Source: Mesostigma viride
Lineage: Eukaryota > Streptophyta > Mesostigmatophyceae > Mesostigmatales > Mesostigmataceae
Direction: 5' to 3'
Assembly (NCBI GenBank): GCA_009746045.1
Contig: RPFO01000015.1
Span: 1,163,529-1,197,528, forward strand
Length of the DNA: 34,000 nucleotides
In this document: positions 9,301 through 16,875 of the stretch, piece by piece
Layout: each line of letters starts with the position of its first letter
Numbering within the stretch: the stretch's first letter is position 1
The notes under the pieces: model-generated
Told to the model about the DNA's origin: nothing
Database searches by the model: none
Seen by the model: the letters and a program-made list of their open reading frames with translations, nothing else
Made by a program: the position numbers and the translations under genes

Positions 9301-9625
9301 AGTCGGGGGCGGTGGAGGATGATGCTGCTCGTGATGGGGATGGCGAGGGGGGGGCACAGAGGAGGGATCGGACAGCTCCTCTGGGAGTAACAGCGAGGGT
9401 GGGGCTAGGAATGAGGGTGCTTCTGCGTCCTGGGAGGGAGGGGCCAGCGCTGGGGAGGGAGGGGGTGAGCCTTTTTCTGAGAATGGAGACGAGGATGTCA
9501 ATGACGAGTCCAATGGCCAGGGGGAGGACAATGGGGAGGGAAGGGATGAAGACATGCGAGGGGAGGGGGATGAGCAGGAGGAAGGCAGTGACATGTTCAG
9601 GGAGGGGGTTGTAGATGCTGATTAG
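246..9625 (+). CDS. Sialidase-superfamily (BNR/Asp-box) protein, C-terminal part, six exons
   Basis: Six exons (246-364, 1372-1461, 2918-3004, 4828-4973, 6279-6365, 8921-9625) join in frame with GT..AG introns. The product has the order of a BNR repeat-like domain (Pfam BNR_2 type). It starts with an Asp box SSDSGLTW, then VQPSVVRL, and a second Asp box SEDE/GMTW that intron 2 splits. [18 protein letters not shown] follows, then [20 protein letters not shown], then [27 protein letters not shown] and a Ser- and acid-rich tail. Known members are beta-propeller sialidases and uncharacterised relatives in bacteria, plants and algae. Substrate and activity cannot be read from the sequence. The N-terminal propeller blades lie upstream of the window. 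The tail is continuous only if a frame change at the G8 run 9347-9354 is corrected. Introns make up most of the locus, and all carry duplicated splice-site regions. Family assignment is confident, enzymatic function is not. Confidence 0.85.
449..590 (+). repeat. Degenerate copies of the exon 1 / intron 1 boundary
   Basis: ATGGCCGGC-ACACAG-GGCAAGCTG near the end of exon 1 recurs as TGGCCGGCGCGCAGGACAAG at 451-470. The donor context GTGCAGCCCTCGGTGGTGAG recurs as CACCCTGTTGTGGTAAGTG near 525-543 and GTGCATCCTCCGTGGTAAGT at 568-587. These are decayed tandem copies within intron 1. Two keep GTAAG, a better donor consensus than the real GTGAGT site. Confidence 0.6.
1049..1202 (+). repeat. (CCAA)n microsatellite in intron 1
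   Basis: An uninterrupted run of about 38 CCAA tetramers is followed by degenerate CCCA/CACA-rich DNA to about 1315. It lies about 60 to 170 bp upstream of the intron 1 acceptor CCCCCCAG. Open frames across it (NQPT and WLVG repeats) are artefacts of the stop-free tetramer. Confidence 0.95.
1372..1461 (+). CDS. Sialidase-like gene, second visible exon
   Basis: The acceptor CCCCCCAG ends at 1371. The exon has exactly 30 codons, phase 0 at both ends, and encodes [20 protein letters not shown] and [10 protein letters not shown]. The pattern VRL...LRAFFRSR...IYYSDSEDE is the typical strand leading into an Asp box. The donor is GTGGGT at 1462. Confidence 0.85.
1453..2255 (+). repeat. Minisatellite of the exon 2 donor region, about 57-66 bp units
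   Basis: The exon end GAGGATGAG and donor GTGGG recur about every 57 to 66 bp (near 1502, 1558, 1617, 1682, 1738, 1795, 1852, 1917, 1974, 2030, and decayed at 2096 and 2238). Each is followed by a version of GGTGGTGGCAGCYGGTTTAG and GGATCATTGCTAGGGTA. Two or three unit variants alternate as a higher-order repeat. The array starts inside the coding exon, so the true splice site is unit 1. Confidence 0.9.
2918..3004 (+). CDS. Sialidase-like gene, third visible exon
   Basis: The acceptor CAAGCAG ends at 2917. The exon has 29 codons in phase 0 and encodes [18 protein letters not shown] and [15 protein letters not shown] completes the Asp box begun by SEDE in the previous exon. The LPNxNSGI motif followed by a (L/M)xxGxL turn is characteristic of BNR_2-type sialidase relatives. 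The donor is GTGGGT at 3005. Confidence 0.9.
3045..4018 (+). repeat. G-rich minisatellite (GAGGGGAT / GAGGGGGAC) in intron 3
   Basis: Nearly 1 kb consists of purine-rich units. The most regular part, 3120-3480, is mostly 10-bp ATGAGAGGGG units. Later parts mix GATGAGGGG, GAATAGGGG and GACGAGGGG. A block of about 130 bp (GGATTAGGGGAATGAGGGAG onward) recurs near 3492, 3640 and 3777. The strand asymmetry and G-runs make G-quadruplex or triplex structure possible. The minus-strand Pro/Ile/Ser-rich open frames here are repeat artefacts. Confidence 0.9.
4019..4640. other. Intron 3 remainder, no feature seen
   Basis: This is unique-looking sequence between the G-rich minisatellite and the duplicated acceptors. 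No reading frame here continues the sialidase domain, and the flanking exons 2918-3004 and 4828-4973 already join without a gap in the domain. It is intronic. Confidence 0.7.
4633..4860 (+). repeat. Triplicated intron 3 acceptor / exon 4 start
   Basis: The real acceptor CCCCCAG|GTGATCGTCTTCAAC at 4828 is preceded by two decayed copies, ACCCCCCAG|GTGATCGTTG at 4643 and CACCCCAT|GTGATCGTCTTC at 4742. The intervals are about 99 and 86 bp, and CACCTGCCAA and CAACCCAACC also repeat between them. The first copy keeps an intact AG. The second has AT in place of AG. Confidence 0.85.
4828..4973 (+). CDS. Sialidase-like gene, fourth visible exon
   Basis: The exon has 48 codons plus two bases and encodes [37 protein letters not shown] and [11 protein letters not shown]. 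It matches the FNN...RWPLSVALS...W..VRDLE segment of BNR_2 proteins, with a degenerate Asp box (SEGVSW). The final AG joins the C at 6279 to make Ser. The donor is GTGGGG at 4974. Confidence 0.9.
4940..5540 (+). repeat. Duplicated exon 4 / intron 4 boundary copies
   Basis: The exon end GGGAGCACGATCCACCAGGA plus CGACGAGAG|GTGGGG recurs at 5031-5065 as GGGAGCATGATTGACCAGGA plus CGATGGGAGGTGGGG, 86 bp downstream. It recurs again at 5500-5531 as GGGAGTGCGCCCACCAGGAC plus AGCGAGAGGTGGGG. A weaker copy (GATGAAAGGTGGG) lies near 5161-5173. CTACTATATACT and AAGGTTACTGTA repeat with the units. Confidence 0.8.
5545..6278. other. Rest of intron 4
   Basis: No exon is seen. Short homopolymers include G9 near 5802 and C18 at 6138-6155. 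A long pyrimidine-rich tract (about 6115-6278) leads to the acceptor CCCTCAG at 6278. Open frames here do not fit the gene. Confidence 0.7.
6279..6365 (+). CDS. Sialidase-like gene, fifth visible exon
   Basis: The exon follows CCCTCAG and begins with C, completing a Ser codon. It encodes [16 protein letters not shown] and [12 protein letters not shown] and ends with AA of a Lys codon that the G at 8921 completes. The [19 protein letters not shown] pattern is a strongly conserved end of the BNR_2 domain. The donor is GTGGGT at 6366, inside the first unit of the 71-bp array. Confidence 0.9.
6351..7935 (+). repeat. 71-bp minisatellite of the exon 5 / intron 5 boundary, 22 full units
   Basis: The unit begins GCGCGAGACCATC, which is exon 5 coding sequence, crosses the donor, and ends TTGCTTGGTTGTTTGGTTGG. 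Unit starts fall at 6351 + 71k to 7913 with no indel. Unit 1 has the true ATCAA|GTGGGT. Units 2 to 22 carry ATCCAGTGGGCGG, and the partial last unit has ATCAAGGGGGG. Other unit variation is a few point changes (GCGTGTGG/GCGCGTGG/GGGCGTGG, GGAGCGAG). All three minus-strand frames lack stops, which explains the 500- to 600-codon open frames here. Confidence 0.97.
7936..8920. other. Rest of intron 5, no exon seen
   Basis: Sequence after the array includes short TTTGGCCC repeats near 8178-8206 and then unique DNA up to the acceptor GCTCCCACAG at 8920. No frame matching the sialidase domain was found. The flanking exons join as ...[12 protein letters not shown] without a gap. Confidence 0.7.
8921..9625 (+). 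CDS. Sialidase-like gene, last exon with acidic tail (frameshift at G8)
   Basis: After GCTCCCACAG the exon encodes [20 protein letters not shown], which ends the conserved domain. A low-complexity Ser-, Glu- and Gly-rich tail follows ([17 protein letters not shown] onward). In the entry frame the acidic character is lost after the G8 run 9347-9354. In the frame starting at 9341 the acidic Gly/Glu/Asp/Ser character resumes, as in [20 protein letters not shown], and ends [11 protein letters not shown] with TAG at 9623-9625. A single missing base in the G run, an assembly error, or ribosomal slippage would explain this. Without it the frame ends with an Arg-rich run at 9614. Confidence 0.8.
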
Positions 9626-9936
9626 GACCTGTCAATTTGTCCTTGGCAGAAGAAAGATATGGTATGTGTTTTTTGTTTGCTAGCTATTGGCTTGGGCTCA
9701 CGTTGAAGTCCGATACAGTAGGGACATAAGCCAGCTGCATAAGCCAGGACAATTTTGAAAAAACTTACCCTTTTTTTCCAGCGAATGCTGAAAATTCTGG
9801 TCATGCAGGTGAGGTGCAGAAAACATCATAATTGCAAGCAGCTGGAAAGGATAGGCAGCGTGCAAGGGCAATAACCAATGTTTATGAAGCAACTATGCAT
9901 GAACGAGACCCCTCTGCTGCGTTCAGATCACCGCCT

Positions 9937-9941
9937 TGTAA
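9937..9941 (+). terminator. Candidate poly(A) signal TGTAA
   Basis: TGTAA lies about 312 bp after the sialidase-like stop codon, a plausible 3' UTR length. UGUAA is the usual poly(A) signal in volvocine green algae. A 5-mer is weak evidence on its own. Confidence 0.35.
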
Positions 9942-10479
9942 CTGCCCGCATCCGCCTGCGCTTCCCCTCGCACTCCCGTCCCCTTAGCTAGAGCTCCCCT
10001 CCCATCCAGTTCCATACCACTCTCGACTGTACTGAGGACTTATGCTCACGTAACGCTTTTACGTGTTAATTAATTTACTCATTAATGCATGAACAGCCTT
10101 CAGAGCGTGATACATAAATTCTTGAATTTTGATATAAAAGCATTTGGCTTGTGCAACCATGCAAGCCGTAGCTGTAACTAGGACCTAGATAGCTTACGTC
10201 ATCCATTCCATCCCATGTTCCCCTCCCGCTGAGGACTTATGCTCACGTGACGCAGTCACGTGTGAATTAATTAACCATGCAAGCTCAAGGTCGTCATTCT
10301 GATAGTCCTGACCTACAGCCCGGAGGCTTGGACGCTGATCTGCAGGAAATGGAGGCTCGGCTTGACGCAGCCATAACGAAGATGCTACGCAGGGTCACAA
10401 AGATGCTACGCAGGGCGATCAATAATGCGTCCAGGAATGGTTGTCTCACTTAACATCCCCAGTTACGAAAGGTTCGCAG
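9942..10479. other. Intergenic, with two copies of a CACGT palindrome segment
   Basis: No gene is seen. CTGAGGACTTATGCTCACGT occurs at 10032-10051 and 10229-10248, each leading into a 19-bp palindrome (10047-10065 and 10244-10262) followed by an AATTAATT-type stretch. GATGCTACGCAGGG is repeated near 10380 and 10402. Confidence 0.6.
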
Positions 10480-10989
10480 ATTTGTTGAGCTTCGCTCATT
10501 TTATATATGACGCGTGGACGGGCTCAAAGGGGACCGACCTGCCGTAGGTAGCGTAAGACTAGCGCTTGTCATGAGGGTACTGCACCGGCCGGCCCTTTTT
10601 GTGCCGAGGTTGAGTGTGGTTCCGGAGTGCAGGCCTAGGTAGCTTCTGACGTACGTCACTAGACCTTGTACCTGCGCCAGCCGCAAGGCGTGGCGCAACT
10701 GTGATTGGCAGTCAGTACACCTTGTACCTGCGCCAGCCGGCAGGCCTGCGTGGCGCAATGTGAATGATAGTCAGTACTTAGAGTGGTGTAGGGGACGTAG
10801 GGAGGCCTCTTTTCAGCTTCGCAACTTGATCCCAGCATTTGCTGGCAAAGTCGGCTGGCCGCTATGGCGGCTGCGCTGAATGTAAGACGATGCTATCGGC
10901 CTCTCCGGGCGTGGAGAGGCCTGGAATAAATTTCTTTATGTTCTCCACCAACCGTTACAGGCCACGGTAATGGTTGTTGGGTGGGGGGC
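10480..10989 (-). repeat. Interspersed repeat R1, copy 1
   Basis: It is the reverse complement of 27498-27935 (long match) and of part of 22548-22880. Within R1 a unit containing TTGCGCCACGC and GGCTGGCGCAGGTACAAGG is duplicated in tandem. No coding capacity is recognised, and class is unknown. Confidence 0.85.
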
Positions 10990-11095
10990 ACGATTTGAGT
11001 AAAAGGGTGTGATTTCCGGCGCTGGGCCCACTGACGATTCCCCTCTACCCCTGGGTGCGGCAAGCAGCTTCCTGACACTGGGGAAGCTGCGTCTT
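10990..11095 (-). repeat. Repeat segment shared with 23885-23985
   Basis: The segment with GATTTCCGGCGCTGGGCCC and ACCCCTGGGTGCGGCAAGC is the reverse complement of 23885-23985. Here it joins R1 directly. At the second site it joins other repeat pieces, so the repeats are mosaic. Confidence 0.8.
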
Positions 11096-11174
11096 GTAAT
11101 TCAAAATGCACATTCTACCAAAAATGAAAACGCGCGTCTTGACCCACCTGACTTTGACGGCAGTTAAACATGGC

Positions 11175-12340
11175 CTACCCTGCATATATGTGAGGTTGAC
11201 TCGTGCCGCCCGGCTGGCCCCAGCAGCATTTTTGGGCTCCGTCGCTCAGTCGTGGGCGGAAAGCTGCCGGCTCCTGCCCCTTTTGGCAACGGCAGCGCCT
11301 GACCTCCTGGACCCCAGCAGCCCTTTGCCCTTCGTCACCGCCATCCACTGGAGGCCTATGCTGAGATCCAGCAGGCCTGTTCTCCCGTCCGTGCCGCTCA
11401 GGCGGTACAGCGCCACCTCCCTCGCGGCACTCCCTCGGTCGCCTCCGTTCAATCTCCCGCCGCATTCCCTGCTCGCGTCATCGATAAACACCAGAAAACC
11501 TACGCGGGTATTCTGCACACGGCTGATTGGATTGCTCTTTTCGCGGACCTCAACGCCCAGGGACGTGCGTGGCTGTTCTCGCTTTCCTTGCGGAGTGTGG
11601 GCTCGGCGTACCTTCGTGCTCTTCCCATGGCCCCCCATTCGCCTTGGCTCCCAGCCACTACTCGGTGGCGCTCCGGCACCAGCTATTTGCCCCGCAGCCT
11701 CTTGTTCCGGCCGGGCGGCCTTGTGGTAGCTGTGGGCAGCCGCTGGATCCCACGGGGACTCACTACCTTGCCTGCATGGGGGGCCAACAGAATCAGAATT
11801 GGTATTTGTATTTGCACACTGTCCTCCTGACGGGGGTGCTCGCCATGATTCGGTCGGTTTTCCCCCACGCGAACATCCGGTCCGAGGATGCGGATGGCGC
11901 TGCCTTCTATTCCCCAACCACCGGCCTGACATCGTGGTGCTGGACTTTGAGGGGGTGGCCGGCATCTGCTTATTGACGTTTCGGTGGCGCGGCCCTTGGC
12001 TCTTAGCCACGTGGCTGGGGCCTCCCTCACGGCAGGTTACACGGCGGACCGGGCGGAGCGGGCCAAGCTCCTGGCCTACGGCGACGTCGGGCACCATCGT
12101 GTGGTGCCCTTTGTCCTGGAGGAGTTTGGTGCCATGGGGCCCCTGACCTCCGCCTTCTTCAAGGAGTGTTGCCGGCTCCGGGAGGACCGGCTGGACCTGG
12201 AGGGCCAGCGGGCCCCATGGTCGGCGCGGACCTGGACGTCATATTGGCGTCAGCGCTTGTCGGTGGCGCTGACTCGGGCCATGGCTGACATCATGCTCCG
12301 CCGTACGCGGGCTGATTTTGCGGTGCAGCAGGGCTATTAG
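11175..12340 (+). pseudogene. Non-LTR retrotransposon reverse transcriptase, 3' part, frameshifted
   Basis: Typical RT C-terminal segments follow in order but in changing frames: RAARLAPAAFLGSVAQSW near 11193; KHQKTYAGILHTADWIALF near 11490; a CCHC knuckle CGSCGQPLDPTGTHYLAC near 11729; RPDIVVLDFEGVAGICLL near 11925; then IDVSVARPLALSHVAG and the conserved VVPFVLEEFGAMG, ending ADFAVQQGY with TAG at 12338-12340. At least four frame changes make it a dead copy. Upstream RT and endonuclease parts are absent, as expected for 5'-truncated LINE insertions. About 85 bp of 3' UTR follows. The exact clade was not determined. Confidence 0.8.
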
Positions 12341-12476
12341 GTTCCTCCCGTTAGGCGTTTCCATTGGTCTTATCGTAGTATAGAGCTTTGACATGGCTCT
12401 GTATATAGGTTTATAGCTGGGCGTTTGCTTTGGTTTGAGTGATTTCACTCTGCTGTAAGTAATTATATTTTTAATA

Positions 12477-12762
12477 GCCCAGCTATAAACCTATATACAG
12501 AGCCATGTCAAAGCTCTATACTACGATAAGACCAATGGAACAACTTTTTCCTAATCCAACCCCCCTAACGGTAGGAACCTAATAGCCCTGCTGCACCGCA
12601 AAATCAGCCCGCGTACGGCGGAGCATGATGTCAGCCATGGCCCGAGTCAGCGCCACCGACAAGCGCTGACGCCAATATGACGTCCAGGTCCGCGCCGACC
12701 ATGGGGCCCGCTGGCCCTCCAGGTCCAGCCGGTCCTCCCGGAGCCGGCAACACTCCTTTAAT
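12477..12762 (-). pseudogene. Second retrotransposon 3' end, tail to tail with the first
   Basis: On the minus strand this repeats the last ~60 codons (LKECCRLREDRLDLEGQRAP onward, ending ADFAVQQGY) and the 3' UTR of the element at 12158-12427. The two 3' UTRs differ by a short insertion. They face each other around about 50 bp of spacer and share an end at GCTGGGC, so the pair forms a long imperfect hairpin. Confidence 0.85.
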
Positions 12763-13019
12763 ATATATGTGAGGTTGTGATATACCAACCCGAAGGGCAA
12801 CTCATGGACATGCTTGGCCCCCAAGGACAGCCATTGGATATGGGTAGGTTGGATGGCATCTGGTTTGCAAAATTGTGAAGATCCAGCCGATTTATTGGCA
12901 GGATCTCAGACCATTTAGGGGTTAAGTCGGACAACGTCAGGGAAGGAGCCATACAGGCCAGGGCCAGCGGCTACGGTGGAAAGAATCACAGGTGGAGGCA
13001 AATCTGCCTTACGTGGAGA
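12763..13019. other. Intergenic; part shared with 23803-23880
   Basis: About 12926-13010 (CCAGGGCCAGCGGCTACGG region) is the reverse complement of 23803-23880. The rest looks unique. No gene is seen. Confidence 0.6.
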
Positions 13020-13490
13020 TGGCTAGCGCGGGGTGCCAGGGTAGCCCATAACTGCCAGGAGCCTGACAGCGGACCCGATCTTTCGGCCTGTGGCCAGACG
13101 GGAGTTTCGGGGAGGATGCGGGGCTGGAGCGAATCTTGGTGGGAGGAGCGCGCTCTTCATCATTGCCCAGTTTTTCAGCAAAGAATGTTCGCCTGGCACG
13201 GCTGAAATTCTGGCTGTTTTATCGCCTTTGTTTTTATCCTGTATGATGCATTATAGGAAAGGCAATAAAGAGTTCGGTTCAGCCAGGGGGGCATATCTAT
13301 GCCATAGAAACTTCCTACAAAAACACAAGCCCTGGTCGGGGCTTTGGCTAAGCAGTTTCCAAGCCAAGGCCTTGGTAGGGTAGAGGGCCTATCGCCACAA
13401 TGGCTTCAATGCCGGGAAATCCCAGCCTCAGGGGTGGGGCTGGTGATGGGTCCTGGGCTTGTGAGAGATGGCCCAGGGGCGCAACGCCTA
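13020..13490 (+). repeat. Repeat R2, left arm of a foldback structure
   Basis: It is nearly identical in reverse complement to 14268-14745 and to much of 23288-23780. Shared landmarks include GGCCAGACGGGAGTTT, GCTCTTCATCATTGCCCAG and CAAGGCCTTGGTAGGGTAGA. Short open frames in all copies are interrupted and match no family I recognise. Confidence 0.9.
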
Positions 13491-13492
13491 AT

Positions 13493-13748
13493 GAGCAGCC
13501 GCTGGAAACCGCCCCCCTAACGGGGGGAACGACATGGGTGCCGCCCTGCGTCCGCCGGGAAACCGTAGCGGCCACACGGGGGCGGCAGTACTGCCGCGGC
13601 AGCATGCGGGAGGGGGGCCACCTGGGGGCGGAAAGAAACTCGGCACCAAGGCTGTCGGCCCCCGTGTGGCCGCTACGGTTTCCCGGCGGACGCAGGGCGG
13701 CACCTATGTCGTTCCCCCCGTTAGGGGGGCGGTTTCCAGCGGCTGCTC
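13493..13748. repeat. 91-bp inverted repeat (hairpin) with 74-bp spacer
   Basis: The arms 13493-13583 and 13658-13748 are near-perfect reverse complements with about one mismatch. They start GAGCAGCCGCTGGAAACCGC and end in CCACACGGGGGC. The right-arm orientation recurs at 23196-23286. The structure lies inside the larger R2 inverted pair. Confidence 0.9.
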
Positions 13749-14267
13749 ATCAGGCTTTTGTAAAATTCAAGTTACGAGTGCTAACGCACGGGAGCGGTTG
13801 TATTATTTGTTGCTTGAGAGCACAGAGAGCTTGGTTGGCAATGAATTGCTTGCTCATTAGAAAATAGGTTTACCCTTTATCCACGTTCCTCTCACTGGCC
13901 GCGCCGCCAGTGACCGTTGGGTGCAGACCAATTGAGGCCGCACGATGACAGGTAGCAGTCTAGTCACAGCATCGTGTGATCACAGATCAATCCACTCTGC
14001 AGTACGTTCCCTATCTAGGATACTCTAGTACCGTCCAATGGTAGCTAGGACACTACGTATACTGGGTACTGACATCTGTCACGTACCCCAGTACCCAAAG
14101 TACCTATGATTCTAGGGAAATGTATGTGACTCGACTAGCAGTCCTATCTGCATAGCCCACGTGGTATTTATATGCACATACCAACGTAGGTTTACAATTA
14201 TTTATACGTTGTATTCACAATGCCTTTGAGACTTAGTCTGCAGCAAAGCATGGAGACTAACTCTTAC
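13749..14267. other. Centre of the R2 inverted pair, no gene seen
   Basis: About 500 bp of unique-looking DNA separates the inner hairpin from the right R2 arm. No supported coding or RNA feature was found. Confidence 0.6.
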
Positions 14268-14745
14268 GCCCCCGGGCCATCTCTCACAAGCCCAGGACCC
14301 ATCACCAGCCCCACCCCCGAGGCTGGGATTTCCCGGCATTGAAGCCATTGTGGCGATAGGCCCTCTACCCTACCAAGGCCTTGGCTTGGAAACTGCTTAG
14401 CCAAAGCCCCGACCAGGGCTTGTGTTTTTGTAGGAAGTTTCTATGGCATAGATATGCCCCCCTGGCTGAACCGAACTCTTTATTGCCTTTCCTATAATGC
14501 ATCATACAGGATAAAAACAAAGGCGATAAAACAGCCAGAATTTCAGCCCCGCCAGGCGAACATTCTTTGCTGAAAAACTGGGCAATGATGAAGAGCGCGC
14601 TCCTCCCACCAAGATTTGCTCCAGCCCCGCATCCTCCCCAAAACTCCCGTCTGGCCACAGGCCGAAAGATCGGGTCCGCTGTCAGGCTCCTGGCAGTTAT
14701 GGGCTACCTTGGCACCCCGCGCTATAGCCATCTCCACGTTTAAGG
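14268..14745 (-). repeat. Repeat R2, right arm of a foldback structure
   Basis: It is the reverse complement of 13020-13490 with few substitutions, and the two bracket about 1.7 kb. Foldback transposon or inverted double insertion are both possible. I found no target-site duplication at the outer edges. Confidence 0.85.
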
Positions 14746-14810
14746 CAGATTCGCCAACGCTTCTTCGCCATCCCAGTGGATGGTGAAGCCCCGCAGTTCC
14801 TTTAACGACG

Positions 14811-16215
14811 CCTAAATACCCCCCAAATGCAGCTTTTCATGGTTTTCCAAGGGTTTCATCACACATACGCATATATGATGACATCAAAATGAGCTCAGCC
14901 GGGCCTGGAACTTTGCGCATGTTCTAATTAACACATCCCATGCAGCATGCCCACAAAGTTTCAGGCTGGTTGGATGACGAAATGGTGACAGATGCTAGCA
15001 TAAATACCCCAAAAGTGCAGTTTTTCTTGGTTTTCCAAGGTTTTCATCTCACATATGCATATATGATGACACCAAATTAACTCAGTCGGGCCTGGAACTT
15101 TGCCCATGTCCTAAACACATCCCATGCATGCAGCATGCCCACAAAGTTTCAGGCTGGTTGGATGAAAAAATGGCGACTGAATGCTAGCCAAAAAAAAACA
15201 AAATGCAGTTTTTCTTGGTTTTCCAAGGGTTCCAACACATGGGTGCATATATCAATGAACTCCTAGAACTTTGCACAGCTCATAAAAACATCTATGTTAA
15301 CTGCCTATAGGAGGGGGGACATCCAGCCAAAACAGCACACTCACTCGTGTGTCCGGCGCGGCACCTCCGGACGTGGAGCGGACTCCAAAAACGGGAAAAA
15401 TTGTGTCCGGCGGCAGAATTTTTGCGACGGAGTGTACTCCAGTCGAAATTTTTAGGGCAGCGCGAAGAAAAATTTTGTGGAGCTAACTCCTCCCGCCGGT
15501 CCGGCGCCTGGTTTTAGGAAAGGAGTGCGCTCTGGTGATCCCGCTAGCTCGGTCAGGCGTTTGATTTTAAGTGCAGGAGTCCGCTTTGGCCCTGCTGTAC
15601 TTACAACTTACGCTGAGAACTTACCAAGTATTGGTTGATTCTAGGAAGACGTATCAACTTTCAGGCAGGCGTCAGGTTGTTGTTGTTGATTCTGACGCCG
15701 GACCTGGCGTCAGGCAATAGGCATCAAATTTCCGCCGGCTTGACGTCATTCTTGAGTTGCAGACCACCGTTGCACCAACAACCAGCCTGAAGCCGGAGCA
15801 CTGCAGTACAAAATGTTTAATCATCAGTAAAATTCTTCTACTTGAAAAATATGCTAATACTATCGCTTACTAAGAGCTTCTACTAAGAGATTCTACAAAA
15901 AGTGCCACGTGTCGTAAAAGCCACGTAGCACGTAGCACACTCCCAAGTCGATCCGGCGCAGCCTTTTGGCTGACAGAGCGCACTCAGCCATTTTTCACTT
16001 TGGCTGGCGGCGGGCGGCGTGGTAGGCCAAACTCTGGAGTACGCTCATGTACGATTTTAGGGGGGGATGTCCCCCCTCCTCTGCCTATCTATGTTAACTG
16101 CCCACAAGAAATTCAGACTGTTTGCATGACAAATACGTGACAGATGCTAGCAAACATAGCACAAAAAATGCAGTTCCTAGTAATTGTTTTCAAGGGTTTC
16201 ACCACATAATTGCAT
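14811..16215 (+). repeat. Diverged ~187-bp tandem repeat, about four units, split by a transposon
   Basis: TGCAG...TTTTC.TGGTTTTCCAAGG recurs near 14828, 15017, 15204 and (after removing the 780-bp insertion) 16168, so the spacings are about 189, 187 and 184. CACAAAGTTTCAGGCTGGTTGGATGA and GACAGATGCTAGCA also recur. Divergence indicates an old array. Confidence 0.85.
15309..16080. mobile_element. 772-bp non-autonomous TIR DNA transposon
   Basis: Perfect 16-bp terminal inverted repeats, AGGAGGGGGGACATCC at 15309-15324 and its complement at 16065-16080, are directly flanked by the 8-mer CTGCCTAT at 15301-15308 and 16081-16088. An 8-bp target duplication fits the hAT superfamily. The insertion breaks one unit of the ~187-bp tandem repeat. 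No transposase is encoded. Near-palindromic 12-mers of the form GGAGYNNRCTCC recur at 15375, 15429, 15479, 15522, 15576 and 16036, with related motifs near 15975, and TCCGGCG occurs at least four times. Such subterminal repeats are known transposase-binding sites in hAT elements such as Ac. Superfamily is inferred. Confidence 0.8.
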
Positions 16216-16393
16216 GTCAACCATTCCAGTTTGGGATATATAGTCAGGTTCCCAACCACACATCTAGATGATATATTATGTGCTATTGCAGGAAGGCAGA
16301 CTTAGTAGGGGCACACGCCCATGATACAACGTCAACATGTACATCAATAACACACACGTAACTTAGCTAATCATCATAATAAAAAGCACACCT
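16216..16393. other. Spacer before the simple-sequence block
   Basis: About 180 bp of AT-richer DNA with no supported feature. Confidence 0.5.
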
Positions 16394-16572
16394 TACCCAC
16401 CCACCCACCCACCCACCCAGTGACCCACCCACCCACCCACCCACCCACCCACCCACCCACCCACCCACCCACCCACCCACCCACCCACCCACCCACCCAC
16501 CCACCCACCCCCCCACCCACCCACCCACCCACCCACCCACCCACCCACCCACCCACCCACCCACCCACCCAC
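16394..16572 (+). repeat. (ACCC)n microsatellite
   Basis: Nearly pure ACCC tetramers with one GTGA interruption near 16420 and a CCCCC slip near 16508. Confidence 0.95.
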
Positions 16573-16595
16573 GCCGGTCCACCCACCCATATAAC

Positions 16596-16864
<269 letters not shown>

Positions 16865-16875
16865 AGTCATGCCTT

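Noticed and set aside
10501-10758. 85-codon frame recurring at 27732
   Set aside because: It lies in repeat R1, where the internal tandem duplication makes similar peptides in several frames. No known domain.
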